This document shows, piece after piece, positions 39,071-48,652 of a stretch of 64,000 nucleotides of DNA. A program made the translations under genes and the position numbers. Position 1 is the stretch's first letter; each line of letters opens with the position of its first letter. Where the stretch lies: the NCBI GenBank assembly GCA_039654915.1, contig CM077594.1, forward strand, positions 13,639,001 through 13,703,000, read 5' to 3'. The notes beneath the pieces were generated by a model that saw only the letters and a list, made by a program, of their open reading frames with translations, made no database searches and had not been told where the DNA came from. This stretch comes from Aquilaria yunnanensis (taxonomy: Eukaryota > Streptophyta > Magnoliopsida > Malvales > Thymelaeaceae).

Positions 39071-39639
39071 TTATAATTAATCCTGAAAATAATAAAAAAT
39101 GTAAGAAAGTTTAAATAAATTAAAAATTGCAATGGGTAACCTACAAAATTCACATCCAAGCAGCAACAACACCAAATCACAAATATTTCCCATATTTCAA
39201 ATGAAATTAACATGTAATAATTCGGAATATGCATATTTTTCCGGAAAAATTTTAATAATTTTGTATTCAAGAAACTAATCTCAAATCCGGCACTTAACTT
39301 CCTTAAAATGCGTGAAAATGGCTTCAAATCTGCCACAACAACCAAAATCTTCAATCCATTATCAACAAAGAACATAAACGAACGAAATCCAAAAAAAAAA
39401 AAAAAAATTAAAAACAACCTAAAAAAACATGAAACTCACCAACAGATCGAGAGAAACGAGAACAGATCCACGGCTAAATGAGGTAGACGAATGCGATTCG
39501 GCCCTTAATGCTTGGGATGAACGTGATGTGTGTGCTGTGAAGAGAATGGAAGAGAGAAGACACAGAGAAACGTTGGCAGCTGGGAGAAGAAAGGAAGAAG
39601 ACGACGCGAGCTGGGGAACGGCGCTGGGCATTTAAAAAC

Positions 39640-40530
39640 TAAATTAAGCCATTGGAAATTAAATATGAAACGCTGCGTTTCATTTAATGACATTCCAACG
39701 GCCTCAACTGTTGGAAAACTTCAGTTTGCAAATCCACGTTTTATTTTCCAACGGCTAAAACCGTTGGAAACCCTTAGCTAGTGCATTAAAATGTCATCAT
39801 TAATTCCAACGGCTCTGGCCGTTGGAAACCCTCAGCTAGTGCATTAAAATTTCATCATTAATTCCAACGGCTCTGACCGTTGGAAACCCTCAGCTAGTGC
39901 ATTCAAAAATTTCATCATTAATTCCAACGGCTCTGGCCGTTGGAAACCTCCAGCTAGAGCATTAAATCTGAGCATTAATTCCAACGGCTCAGGCCGTTGG
40001 AAACCCTCAGCTAGTGCATTAAAATCTGAGCATTAATTCCAACGGCTCTGGCCGTTGGAAACCTCAGCTAGTGCATTAAATTCTCATAATTAATTTCCAA
40101 CGGTTCTGGCCGTTGGAAACCTCAGCTTGTGTATTAAATTAAATCTCATCATTAATTCCAACGGCTCTGACCGTTGGAAATCTTCATTGACATTTATTAA
40201 AATCGCAGCATTAATTCCAACGGCTTAAGCCGTTGGAAACCTTCAGCGAATTTTGAAATTTCAGCATTTAATTTCCAACGGCTTAAACAGTTGGAAAAGG
40301 AAGCACACTTTATTCTCTAAAGAATTTTTACTGGTTTACACTTATTCTATATTTTCCAACGGTTTTAGCCGTTGGAAATTATATTTATATAACATATATT
40401 TTATGTCCTAATTTTTCCAACGGCTAAGCCGTTGGAAAATGTTCCTTCTTACCTCCAACGGTTGTGGCAGTTGGAACTTTCCAACGGTTTGACCGTTGGA
40501 AATTAAGGCAGTTGGAAAATTAAGGTTTTT
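39640..40530. repeat. right subterminal hairpin array of the inner CACTA
   Basis: From about 39798 to 40255 a unit of 57-60 bp recurs about nine times: ATTAATTCCAACGGC, a 2-4 base loop, GCCGTTGGAAACC, then CAGCTAGTGCATTAAA. Each unit is itself an inverted repeat with 8-bp arms (CCAACGGC / GCCGTTGG) that could fold into a short hairpin. The array lies between the 5' terminus and the transposase genes, where CACTA elements keep transposase-binding sites and the promoter. Looser single copies continue on both sides. Confidence 0.9.
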
Positions 40531-41218
40531 TAGTAGTGGACTGGAGAACGAAAGAGAGGGAGGAGAAGGTGAGAAACGAGAGCAGAGCGGGGTTAGGGAT
40601 GACAATAGAGAGGTTGGAGAGGATAAGTCGAGAGCAGAAAGGGTTGAGAGAGGGTGAGAGCGGCGAGGATGGAAGTAGAAATGAGATGTGAGATAGGTTA
40701 GGGTTTTTATATGAGGTATCTTAAGGTTATGGGGTATTTTGGGTATGGTGATTAAATATAAATATTATATAAAAAATGGTATAATTTTTTATCGTATAAA
40801 TTAAAATCATAAATTTTAATTTCACTATAAAAGCTATGTTCATGTATATGAACATATACATTAGAAATTGTATATATAACTGTTACAAATATATAGTTAT
40901 TACACACACACACACGCATATTTAAATAAAAATATTATATAAAAATGATATTATTGATAATATCAATATGAATATATCAAAGTATAAATATAAATGTACA
41001 TATTATTATTCTAATAAAAACTATAAACATGATACATATGATACATTATATTATTATTATTATTATTAGTTGGAAATTACCAATGGGTGAAATTTTGCAC
41101 GTTGGTAACTAGATCTCCAATGTGAATTTACCAACGGCCACGCGTTAGAAATTTAAATTTACTAACGTGCAGCCGTTGGAAATGCGTATTGGTAAACTCC
41201 ATTTTTTTAGTTGTGCTT

Positions 41219-41924
41219 CTATGTTGTCCTCTTCTTTTTTTCCAAGTTCAATCTTCTAATTAGGTTCATATCAATCATTTCGTGATGTTATGTGTTTATG
41301 GATCGTTATGGATGCCTTGTGCTTGACTGATGATTTTGTTCAGTAAATCATTGAGAGTGATGAAGATAAGTGCATGGAGAAAGCTTAGAAACTTGCATTC
41401 TAACTGAAAATTCACCATCTCAGTTATATTCTGAAAGTTGTTCTGCACATCTGGTATAGCCACAAATTAATATGTATATAAGTATCGTGCAATTTTTTAT
41501 ATATGTGCTCTAAGATGAGATAGAGTTATATAAAAATTGAAAATGAAGAGTAAAGAATAATGATACATAAGATACATGGGGCAAGAACTAGGATTAGGAA
41601 GGAGCCGAACCATGAGGGATTAATTCTAAACACGATTTTCTCATGTTCAAAATTTCCTTGGGCTAAATTAAAATGCTTTTGTATGTCCACAGAGGACATG
41701 GAATAAGGGATTTGTACTACTAAATTTTTATTGGTTTTCTACAGTTTAATCAGTCGACTTTACAAAATAATCTTTAAGCTTCTAGTAGGGTAGTAGGCTC
41801 ATCAGTGGTTCCTGAGAGTGAAGAGGTAATAAACCTCTCCTTGCAAATTGCAGTCCTATTCAATTTTTGGGATTTCAAAAAACTTTGTTAGTAGTTCTCT
41901 ATCAGAATTTTGTTACTAGCCAGT
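41219..41924. other. intergenic DNA between CACTA and solo LTR
   Basis: No gene or repeat recognised. It continues the target sequence found left of the outer CACTA (before 30887). Confidence 0.4.
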
Positions 41925-41929
41925 GTATG

Positions 41930-42462
41930 TGTTGAGTTTATTAGCTCAAATCCAAGAAGCTTAAAAATTTAGTTTATTTACGATTGGGTTTATGTTTTTA
42001 TTTTGGATTTGGTTTTAGTTTTCCTATTTATTTAGGATTTAGTTTTCTTATTTTTGATGTAGTTTGAATTTTTGTGTGGCCTATAAAAAAACTTGTTGTA
42101 TTGAGATTTTAATATGAGAAAAAAGCCTACGTGGTGAAGAGGTAAAATGTAAAAGCAAGAGGGATGAGAGGTCTGGAAGCCGGAGATGGCTAGGACGAAA
42201 AGCCTTTTACAATTCTCATATCTTGTAATTGTGTGATAGCAAGATATTAAGGTTATCAGTGATGTGTAGGGGATTCATAGGCTAGCGTAAATATTAAGAG
42301 CATACCTCTACTGTAATCTCTATATTTTGTTTGAGTGAATTTCTTTCATCCGTGGATGTAGATTAGTTAAAAACCGAATCATATTAAATTTATTTGTACT
42401 AATTTAATTGTGTTTATTATTCCGCTATGCGTGATAGGTGATTGAGGAATTTTTTACTAACA
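41930..42462 (+). repeat. solo copia-type LTR (533 bp) upstream of APC10
   Basis: Starts TGTTGAGTTTATTAG and ends TTACTAACA, and is flanked by the direct repeat GTATG (41925-41929, 42463-42467). A TATA box-like CCTATAAAAAAAC lies at about 42079-42091 and the text further down (GTGAATTTCTTTCATCCGTG) is like the R-U5 part of copia LTRs, so its promoter would point toward APC10, whose start is 558 bp beyond its end. Confidence 0.88.
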
Positions 42463-42467
42463 GTATG

Positions 42468-43019
42468 AAAATCATTTGCTAAGTGTGATCCATTTGCTGC
42501 TATAGTAGGATCTTGCAGATCATCTGTCATGAGGTTTTATTCTATCTTTGTAGTAATGATTAATAGCCAATTATTAGTCTGTAAAAGATTGTTTGCTCTG
42601 TTAATTCGAATCTTTCAAATAGCTGCTGTAGTATTATAATGAACTAAATTGTTCAAATGAGTTGGATTTTAAAGACAGAAATAATTTACCAAGCTGCAGT
42701 ATCATTGACTAAACTTTGTTTGGTAATTTGTGTCTTGCTTTACAGTTGTAAAACTTGTTCATAATTCTTTTCGTCCTTTTTAATTACTGTGATGATTCAC
42801 ATGGTTTCAAAGTTTACTTATTGACGAAACTCAATTCTATTATACTGACAAGTTGAACAATTCTATTGAATTAGGCGACCAAGTCCTTTCACTCTTTAAC
42901 TGAACAAATAATTACTTTTGTTACAAGCTGAAAATAGTAGATATAATAATGTTTCGCAGCTCGAACCATTAGGGTTTACTTTTGCGCAATTTAGGGTTTT
43001 GGCGAATTAGATTTTCAAA
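42468..43019 (+). promoter_or_regulatory. APC10 5' flank with two telo-box motifs
   Basis: Two copies of TTAGGGTTT lie at 42969-42977 and 42991-42999, 22 bp apart and within 55 bp of the start codon. Telo-box motifs (AAACCCTAA) are known in plant promoters of dividing-cell and translation genes. Their closeness to the ATG suggests they lie in the core promoter or leader. No clear TATA box. Any role is inferred from position. Confidence 0.5.
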
Positions 43020-44905
43020 ATGGCGACTGAGTCGTGGGAATCGGAAGAAGAAGGGAAGATTACGGGAGGAAATCAGCATTTAATTGTCGACGACGACCTC
43101 CAGGAATTGGGAAAGAAAGCTGCTTGGAGCGTCAGCTCTTGCAAGCCTTGCAATGGCGTTTCTGCTCTCCGCGATGATAATCTGGAAACTTACTGGCAGT
43201 GAGTCTCCAAAGCCCGACACCTTCATGGCAACGCCTCTTTAATCGTTCTCAAAGCTTCACCTTTTGTTTTGTTCTGGCTTAGATCGGATGGAGCTCAGCC
43301 GCATTTGGTCAATATTCAGTTCCAGAAGAAAGTCAAGTTACAGGTCTCAGCTGTTGATTTTGCTATGTTATTCTTCGGCATTTCAGTTTCTTCTGGGGTT
43401 TACTTAAACTTTCTTTGATGGTTTTTATTGGGATTTTTAGTTGGTTGTGCTTTATGTTTATTTTGCTATGCTATTTTTGGTCATTTCCGCATCTTCTCTG
43501 TTTCGTTGAAATTGTTCTGGGGTTTAGTGGGTTTTCAGTTGGTTGTGCTTTATGTTGATTTTGCTTTATTATTTTCGGGCATTTCAGTTTCTTCTGGGTT
43601 TTGTTCAGATTCTTTCCTGATGGGTTTGAGTGGGTTTTGCAGTTGGTTGTGCTATATGTTGATTTCAAGCTTGATGAGAGCTACACACCTAGTAAGATTT
43701 CTGTTCGGGCTGGAGATGGTTTTCACAATTTAAAGGTAATGCCAGTTGTGTGCTTTTTTCCTTTAAATTTCTTTCTTGTAATTCTGGAACTATCAGACAT
43801 CATTGTGGTTAATATGGAAGAGTTCTGTAACTGCTTTCTATAGGAGATAAAAACAGTGGAGCTTGTAAAGACAACTGGTTGGGTCAGTCTATCTTTATCT
43901 GGGAATGATGCAAGGTGAGTGAAAAATGGATTGCTTTGTTTGAATTATTTGCTTGTTGATTTCCGGTGCCTGTGTTATGCAGGGGATTTTGTTCCTTCTG
44001 AAATATGACCCCGTTTATTTTTGTATCAGTTGCTTATGCCAGGGAAATTTATTCTTTAAGTGGTGAACAGGGAAGGAATTGCATTTGCTCTAGTATTATT
44101 GGCATGTTTATGTTTGTCACTAGTTGCAGTATGAGAAATTACTTGGGACAACCAAGTGATATGAGGGTATAAAGATTTCTGGAATATCGGGTCTATTGAT
44201 GAGATAATCATGCTATAAATAATAAGCATACAAGTTTGTGCCACGTTTGGTGATCTAGACAATTGTTTAGAGTCTAATTTTCTGTACTTGATGTTTACAG
44301 TTCTTTACTGTTGGATCTACTGAAGAATGCAGGGATCATACTGTAGTAAACCGATAGCTGTTCAAAGAATTACATCTATATATTGTGTCGTAAATTGGGA
44401 AATCAAAGTTTTTTTTTTTTTTTTTTGCTTGCATTAAGTGAATTCTCTGACATAAACTTTAAAACTGGAAGAACAGAATAAAAATGCTCTTGATGTTCTG
44501 TAGGCAGGAATTGCATGCTCGTGCCTGTTGAGTTCCAATTAGCCAACTCTAGTAGTTTGATTCCATATACTGGTTGGAAAATTATCAATTTTCTACTTAC
44601 CTATCAGTCTAATTGTAATATTTGGCAGGAAAACTTTTGTCAACACCTTCATGTTACAAATTGCAGTATTGTGTAATCACCTGAACGGAAGGGACACTCA
44701 CATACGCCAAATCAAAGTCTATGGTCCACGGCCGTTAGTACCCCCTCCTCCCCATTCTTATTTATAGTGCCCTTAATTGATCATAAGTTTCTGTCTTTTT
44801 CTGGTGTTGTAACCATTCCAAATGCATCATTGCAGGAACCCTATCCCCCATCAACCTTTTCAGTTTACATCCTCGGAATTCATTACTTACTCAACTGTGA
44901 GATAA
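43020..44905 (+). CDS. APC10: APC10, anaphase-promoting complex subunit 10
   Basis: Six exons: 43020-43198, 43283-43343, 43643-43735, 43844-43914, 44629-44733, 44836-44905, all GT-AG with consistent phase, giving 192 aa, the normal plant length. APC10/DOC1 works with the co-activator to hold degron-bearing substrates on the APC/C ubiquitin ligase during mitosis. The N-terminus has an acidic [20 protein letters not shown] leader; the DOC jelly-roll covers about 25-175 with [44 protein letters not shown] and [19 protein letters not shown]. It ends STVR; other eukaryotes use a C-terminal Ile-Arg-like tail to bind APC3. Intron 2 is unusual (separate entry). Very close to Arabidopsis APC10. Confidence 0.97.
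43343..43642 (+). repeat. threefold ~100-bp repeat in APC10 intron 2 carrying acceptor copies
   Basis: The intron is three copies of one unit (periods 98 and 104 bp) containing TTTTGCTNTNTTATT, GGCATTTCAGTTTCTTCTGG and a pyrimidine tract with AG. Units end at 43440, 43538 and 43642. After each AG comes TTGGTTGTGCT-TATGTT, the beginning of exon 3; only the last continues as real exon 3 (43643). Confidence 0.85.
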
Positions 44906-45640
44906 CGAAACAGTGTGGTCTCTTGAGGAAGACAGTCCAGAAATCTTCGTTGTAGTCATGTGCCGATTTGAGCCTAGATTCTGCGTTTTATATCCAAGGA
45001 TGAGCGTGACACTGTTCCGACAGTCGCAAGCAAGGAACTCAATGGATGTTTCCTCCATGTCAGTGATCGAAAGCATCTTACGTTATCATTTCAGCCATAT
45101 CACCGGCCATAACATGGTCTAATTTGTGTTCGTATGTTGATGAATATCCAGATTATCAAGACAAAAACTACCCTGCCTGCGCTGGTAAACTGGTATCAAT
45201 CAGGGTTTCTCAATTACTATTATGTAATTATGGTATAGATTGGTCCCTAATGATGTGGTCTACGTAATACTAGCTCGGAGCAAACATGTGGGCGGTGGAA
45301 GGTGAGAAGAAAAATTTTGATCCTTAACAACAAAATCGTTTCCAAGGTTGATTGAAGCAAACGTGAGACAAATTACGATCCCTTAAAGAAAAAGGTGAGA
45401 AGCACCTAACAAGTCACAAACTTTTGCCTTTCGTCCAGGTAGCGCCCGTTATGCCAAGTTTACCAAACTACGTGCCACTGGTGCTTCTCGCATGTCTAGA
45501 AGATGGTCTATAAAGCGATTGACTAACTTGATTTTTCTTTTGTACTTAGAATCATTGCGACGAGGTATAATGTTAAGGAGGTATATTTATAGTACAAGGG
45601 AAGTGTCTATTTTTGCAGGATCTAAAAGGCAATCAAACCA
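44906..45640. other. 3' flank of APC10
   Basis: Begins with the APC10 3' UTR. From about 45372 to 45445 it holds a degenerate copy of the 3' end region of SYP112 (compare 46030-46096). No further gene. Confidence 0.5.
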
Positions 45641-45750
45641 ACATTAATGACATTGTTTGGTATTTGGAAAAGAGGGAGGGGATTCGAACCTGTGTATCCC
45701 TTGGGCCCGAGTGTTCCTCTTGCCACCAAAACTCCCATTGCAGGGACAAA
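45640..45750 (-). mobile_element. SINE-like sequence with tRNA-type promoter boxes
   Basis: On the minus strand a B box GGTTCGAATCC (45690-45680) lies about 25 bases downstream of an A-box-like TGGCAAGAGG (45725-45716). This pair with the intervening CCCAAGGGATACACA is like the head of plant tRNA-derived SINEs. It does not fold into a complete tRNA that I can see. The 3' end and target duplication were not located. Confidence 0.45.
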
Positions 45751-46081
45751 TAACATGATTGTTGTTATTATTTTATTCTATTGTCGGTATGAGCACCGAT
45801 CACAATAAATAATTAACAATTAATTTCTTATAAAGCTAAAGTGATAAGTGGAAAGCTAGATGTGGTTAGAATGTGAAAAAGAAAAAAGGGCAAAATTTTA
45901 AACGTGCATAAATTTAAAGGGCTTTAAAGTAATTATCGCTCCAGTCTAACACTAGCACAACTGCCTGTGCTTTGCCTCATAAGTCTAGTAGACTAGTAAA
46001 TAGTAATGCACGAAGGGTCACTATTTACGATCCCTAGAAAAAGCGAAAAGCGCCAAAAAAGTCACAAACTTTTGCCCTTGG
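45751..46081. other. intergenic between SINE-like sequence and SYP112
   Basis: AT-rich; the end next to 46081 is the probable 3' UTR of SYP112. No gene seen. Confidence 0.4.
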
Positions 46082-46921
46082 TCAAGAGAGCGCCATAGTA
46101 ATTATGCAAACCACGAGGACAATAAAGCCAATAGCCCAAACACAGTAAACCCAAGTTCTTCTCTTCTTCTTCTTCTTCATCTGATTAGCATAGTAGAGAC
46201 TATCTGTACCTCCATTGATGAACTGAGCAGCCATGCCTACATTCTGCTCAATGTCATTCATCTTCTCTCCTTGTGCCTCCACAAGCACCGCCATGTCCAG
46301 AAATACCTGATGCAGCTTCTCTAGGCTTCTCTGTATCTCAACCGCAGCCTCATGCCTCTCTTTGGTGTCCAGAAACCCTACATCCATGCTCCCTGAGACA
46401 AGCTTTTCGAGCATTTCGTTGCTCGGTTCTGCCCCGGTGGCGCTGTAGTACTTTCTCCGGAGGTCTTCCATGTGGTCGGACATGATCTTTTCTCGGACGG
46501 AGCAGAACTGGTTCATTGTCTCCTTCAGTTTGAGTACCAGACCGTTTGTGACGGATCTGGCCATTCTCCGGTCCACCGGACCAGACTTTTCCAGCAATTC
46601 GAGGTCTGTTTTGACGGCTTTCGCCTTTCTAAGGACTGAGATTGTGTCGGCTTCCATCTGGTCTTTCAACCCCCGGAGGAGTTTCGTGTTGTGCACGGAC
46701 TTTGATTCTTGATGCAGGGACTGAAGATGGATCAAGAGACTTGTGATCTCTTCCATCTCCGCCTTAACGGAAGCGACTCTGTTGAAGAAATCAGAGACGC
46801 CCTTTTCTCCTGCGGGCGTGAGGCCGGTTTCAAGGTCGAAATCTTCGGCTTCCATGTCTTTCTCGGCTTGTTTCTTCAGCTCCATGTAACTTAGGAAGGA
46901 ACTTGTCATAAGATCATTCAT
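46082..46921 (-). CDS. SYP112: SYP112-like Qa-SNARE (syntaxin)
   Basis: Single-exon 279-aa protein. Plasma-membrane/cell-plate syntaxin of the SYP11/SYP12 group, which drives vesicle fusion in cytokinesis and secretion. Starts MNDLMTSSFLSYMELKKQAE; Habc helices cover about 45-155; LRRKYYSATGAEPS (154-167) follows; the SNARE motif runs about 187-248 with KERHEAAVEIQRSL and zero-layer Gln217 in LVEAQGEKM; GGTDSLYYANQMKKKKKRR leads into a tail anchor at about 257-276. The MNDLM start and overall text match Arabidopsis SYP112 (305 aa) best; ours is somewhat shorter, chiefly after residue 175. The frame is open upstream to 47293, but that part is Phe/Ser-rich leader-like sequence without homology, so I chose the MNDLM start. 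Convergent with APC10, 1.2 kb apart. Confidence 0.93.
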   Translation of the reverse strand: MNDLMTSSFLSYMELKKQAEKDMEAEDFDLETGLTPAGEKGVSDFFNRVASVKAEMEEITSLLIHLQSLHQESKSVHNTKLLRGLKDQMEADTISVLRKAKAVKTDLELLEKSGPVDRRMARSVTNGLVLKLKETMNQFCSVREKIMSDHMEDLRRKYYSATGAEPSNEMLEKLVSGSMDVGFLDTKERHEAAVEIQRSLEKLHQVFLDMAVLVEAQGEKMNDIEQNVGMAAQFINGGTDSLYYANQMKKKKKRRTWVYCVWAIGFIVLVVCIITMALS

Positions 46922-47861
46922 CTTTAACTTGCAAGAGTTTTGCAAAAGCACCCAGAAAGATTTCCAAGAACGGAGAACGAAAATCCGAGGAAGTAAGATG
47001 AAGCAGAGAGAAGGAACCGAATTCAAGATTTGGGTTTGTTTGGATTCTGAAGATTCTTGGTTAAGAGTGAAAAATTGATCAGGAAAGTTGCAGAAGAAAA
47101 TGAAAATCGGAGAGAGCCTGGGCCAAAGAGAAACGGTTAAATTTATAAAGAATCGGAGAGCCGGAGAGGGATCATTTACGGTTACGAAATTCGAATTTCC
47201 GGTGCCCTCTGAGGCGCTGTCATTTTCGGCAGTTACCACCTGGACAAAGGCCTCTTTTTTTTTTTTTTTCGTAGAAAAAAATGGAGATATCATTCTTTTG
47301 TTTGCAAATAATTTCCTAAATAGATTTTTTTTTTCAATAAATTATACTCCATGGGTTTTGAATTACCTTATCATTTTACATCTTGACGTAATTTTAGGAT
47401 GATGTATATCTTTTAGTGCTTTTGTGAAAACAATAAATGATAAACAATTGTGAATTCTCTGTCGCTTCAGTAATTTATTTAAAACTTGATTTCATTCAAT
47501 TTTTATATAAAATAAAATATTCTCAAATAATTATTTTGAAATATGCATAAAAATGCCCTCAATTAATGGATTAGTTTAACTACTCATATATCAAATTCAT
47601 TTCTTAATTAATAGAAAAACATATAAGGTAAATTTTTTGCACCACATTTTATATTTTTTACTTACATTTTCGAAGAACTTCAATGTCATAGTTTATTATT
47701 ATATTGTTATTGTATTAGTATACTACTATCTATTATTTTTCTAATTAGCAAACAAAAAGTTTTGTGTGATTATAATTATTTTTCTATATAGCAAACATTA
47801 CAAAAAACATCTATTACAAATTTAATCTTATTCTAATGGTGTGCAATTACAACATATTATT
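46922..47861. other. 5' flank of SYP112 and AT-rich intergenic DNA
   Basis: 46922-47200 is probably the 5' UTR and promoter of SYP112. A T18-19 run lies at about 47252-47270. The rest is AT-rich without genes. Confidence 0.5.
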
Positions 47862-48051
47862 ACCATATAAATTGCACAAAGAGTATATAACCTTCATTTT
47901 TTTATTGTAAATTCATCTCAAACTTACCATATAAATTGCGCAAAAAGTATATAACCTTCATTTTTTATTGTAAATCCATCTCAAACTTATCATATAAATT
48001 GCGCAAAAAGTATATAACCTTCATTTTTTATTGTAAATCCACCTCAAACTT
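47862..48051. repeat. three-copy 63-bp tandem repeat
   Basis: Units start at 47862, 47926 and 47989 with ACCATATAAATTG and end CATCTCAAACTT. Copies 2 and 3 are nearly identical; copy 1 differs at a few bases and has one extra T. Confidence 0.92.
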
Positions 48052-48652
48052 ATTTTAATGCCCTTAATGATTTCCAATTTCTGTTGAGAATTATAAATCG
48101 AGTTTTTTCTGTTATGTTTTACCAAATTTCTGAAAAATTTTATCACCATCATACACTTTGCTAATTAATTTCTTAACAAATCTAGCTATTAGTTTTTGTT
48201 TCAACATAGATAAAACCTCTATATGATTAACTTATATATACGTAGTGAAAATTTTATTGAAATTCTCATCAAATCTAGTGGCCAAAGGTTAAAAAAAACT
48301 TAATAAATGTTAAAAATTGTTGAAAGCTGCCGGGCAACGAATGAAAAAATAAAGACTAATTTCACACTTCAATCCCAAATTTCGAGTTACGTCACTAGCC
48401 TGTTAGGCTAGGAGCTAGTGGGCCTTGTACAAAGGCTTATGCTTTTTCCTCCAGTGGGCTGTGTTGTGTACTGGCCTACTGGGCCAGAACCCATTCGAAT
48501 ATCAACTTATTTATTATATGATTTGGATGCTGGTACCCAAAATTGAGCAAGGGTATCGTAAAATAAAATTTGCAAGCATATGTACCATACATGGTGCATG
48601 TGGTAATTGGACCATTTTCCAAAAACCAAAGAGCACACAAGGCACCGAGCAG
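48052..48652. other. intergenic DNA before the UGT relic
   Basis: AT-rich to about 48400, then less so. No gene recognised. Confidence 0.45.

Larger units (their letters stand above)
37590..39420. other. AT-rich interior of the inner CACTA
   Basis: Non-coding and very AT-rich. It includes the TTA microsatellite and the tandem array listed separately. The intron and leader upstream of the TNP2-like gene probably lie here, since an AG acceptor precedes GACTTCATAGAC at about 37587. Confidence 0.6.
32273..40538 (-). mobile_element. inner CACTA element with transposase genes (8.3 kb)
   Basis: Ends are CACTACTAAAAAAAATAGC at 32273 and ...GGTTTTTTAGTAGTG at 40538, perfect inverted repeats for the first 14 bases. 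The 3-bp direct repeat GAC flanks it (32270-32272, 40539-40541). Subterminal regions are dense in CCGTTGGAAA / CAGTTGGAAA words in both orientations (32290-32735 and 39640-40530). Two gene classes normal for autonomous CACTA elements lie inside on the minus strand, TNP2-like (37564-34912) and TNPA-like (34731-33079). Both are damaged, so present autonomy is unlikely. It sits wholly inside the outer CACTA and is therefore the younger insertion. Confidence 0.93.
30890..41215. mobile_element. outer CACTA element, non-coding, split by a second CACTA
   Basis: Left end CACTACTAAAAAAAAAACC at 30890; right end ...ATTTTTTTAGTTGTG at 41215 (minus strand CACAACTAAAAAAATGG). A 3-bp target duplication CTT flanks it (30887-30889, 41216-41218), the size typical of CACTA transposons. 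Without the inner element it is about 2.06 kb. Both subterminal regions (30905-31330 and 41070-41195) repeat words such as CCGTTGGTAA and ACCAACG, the expected binding-site clusters. No transposase is encoded in its own sequence, so it must have been moved by another element's enzymes. Confidence 0.88.

Noticed and set aside
39798..40255. Regularly spaced palindromic repeats resembling a CRISPR array
   Set aside because: The spacers are themselves repeated and the array lies in the subterminal region of a plant CACTA transposon.
43428..43733. 101-codon plus-strand frame in APC10 intron 2
   Set aside because: It reads the tandem intron repeat and exon 3 in the wrong frame.
45676..45730. A complete tRNA gene
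   Set aside because: Only the A- and B-box-like segments are present; I could not form acceptor and anticodon stems, so a SINE head is the better reading.
46922..47293. N-terminal extension of the syntaxin frame to 403 codons
   Set aside because: The extension is poly-Lys and Phe-rich without homology; MNDLMT is the known start in SYP112-type proteins, so it is treated as leader.
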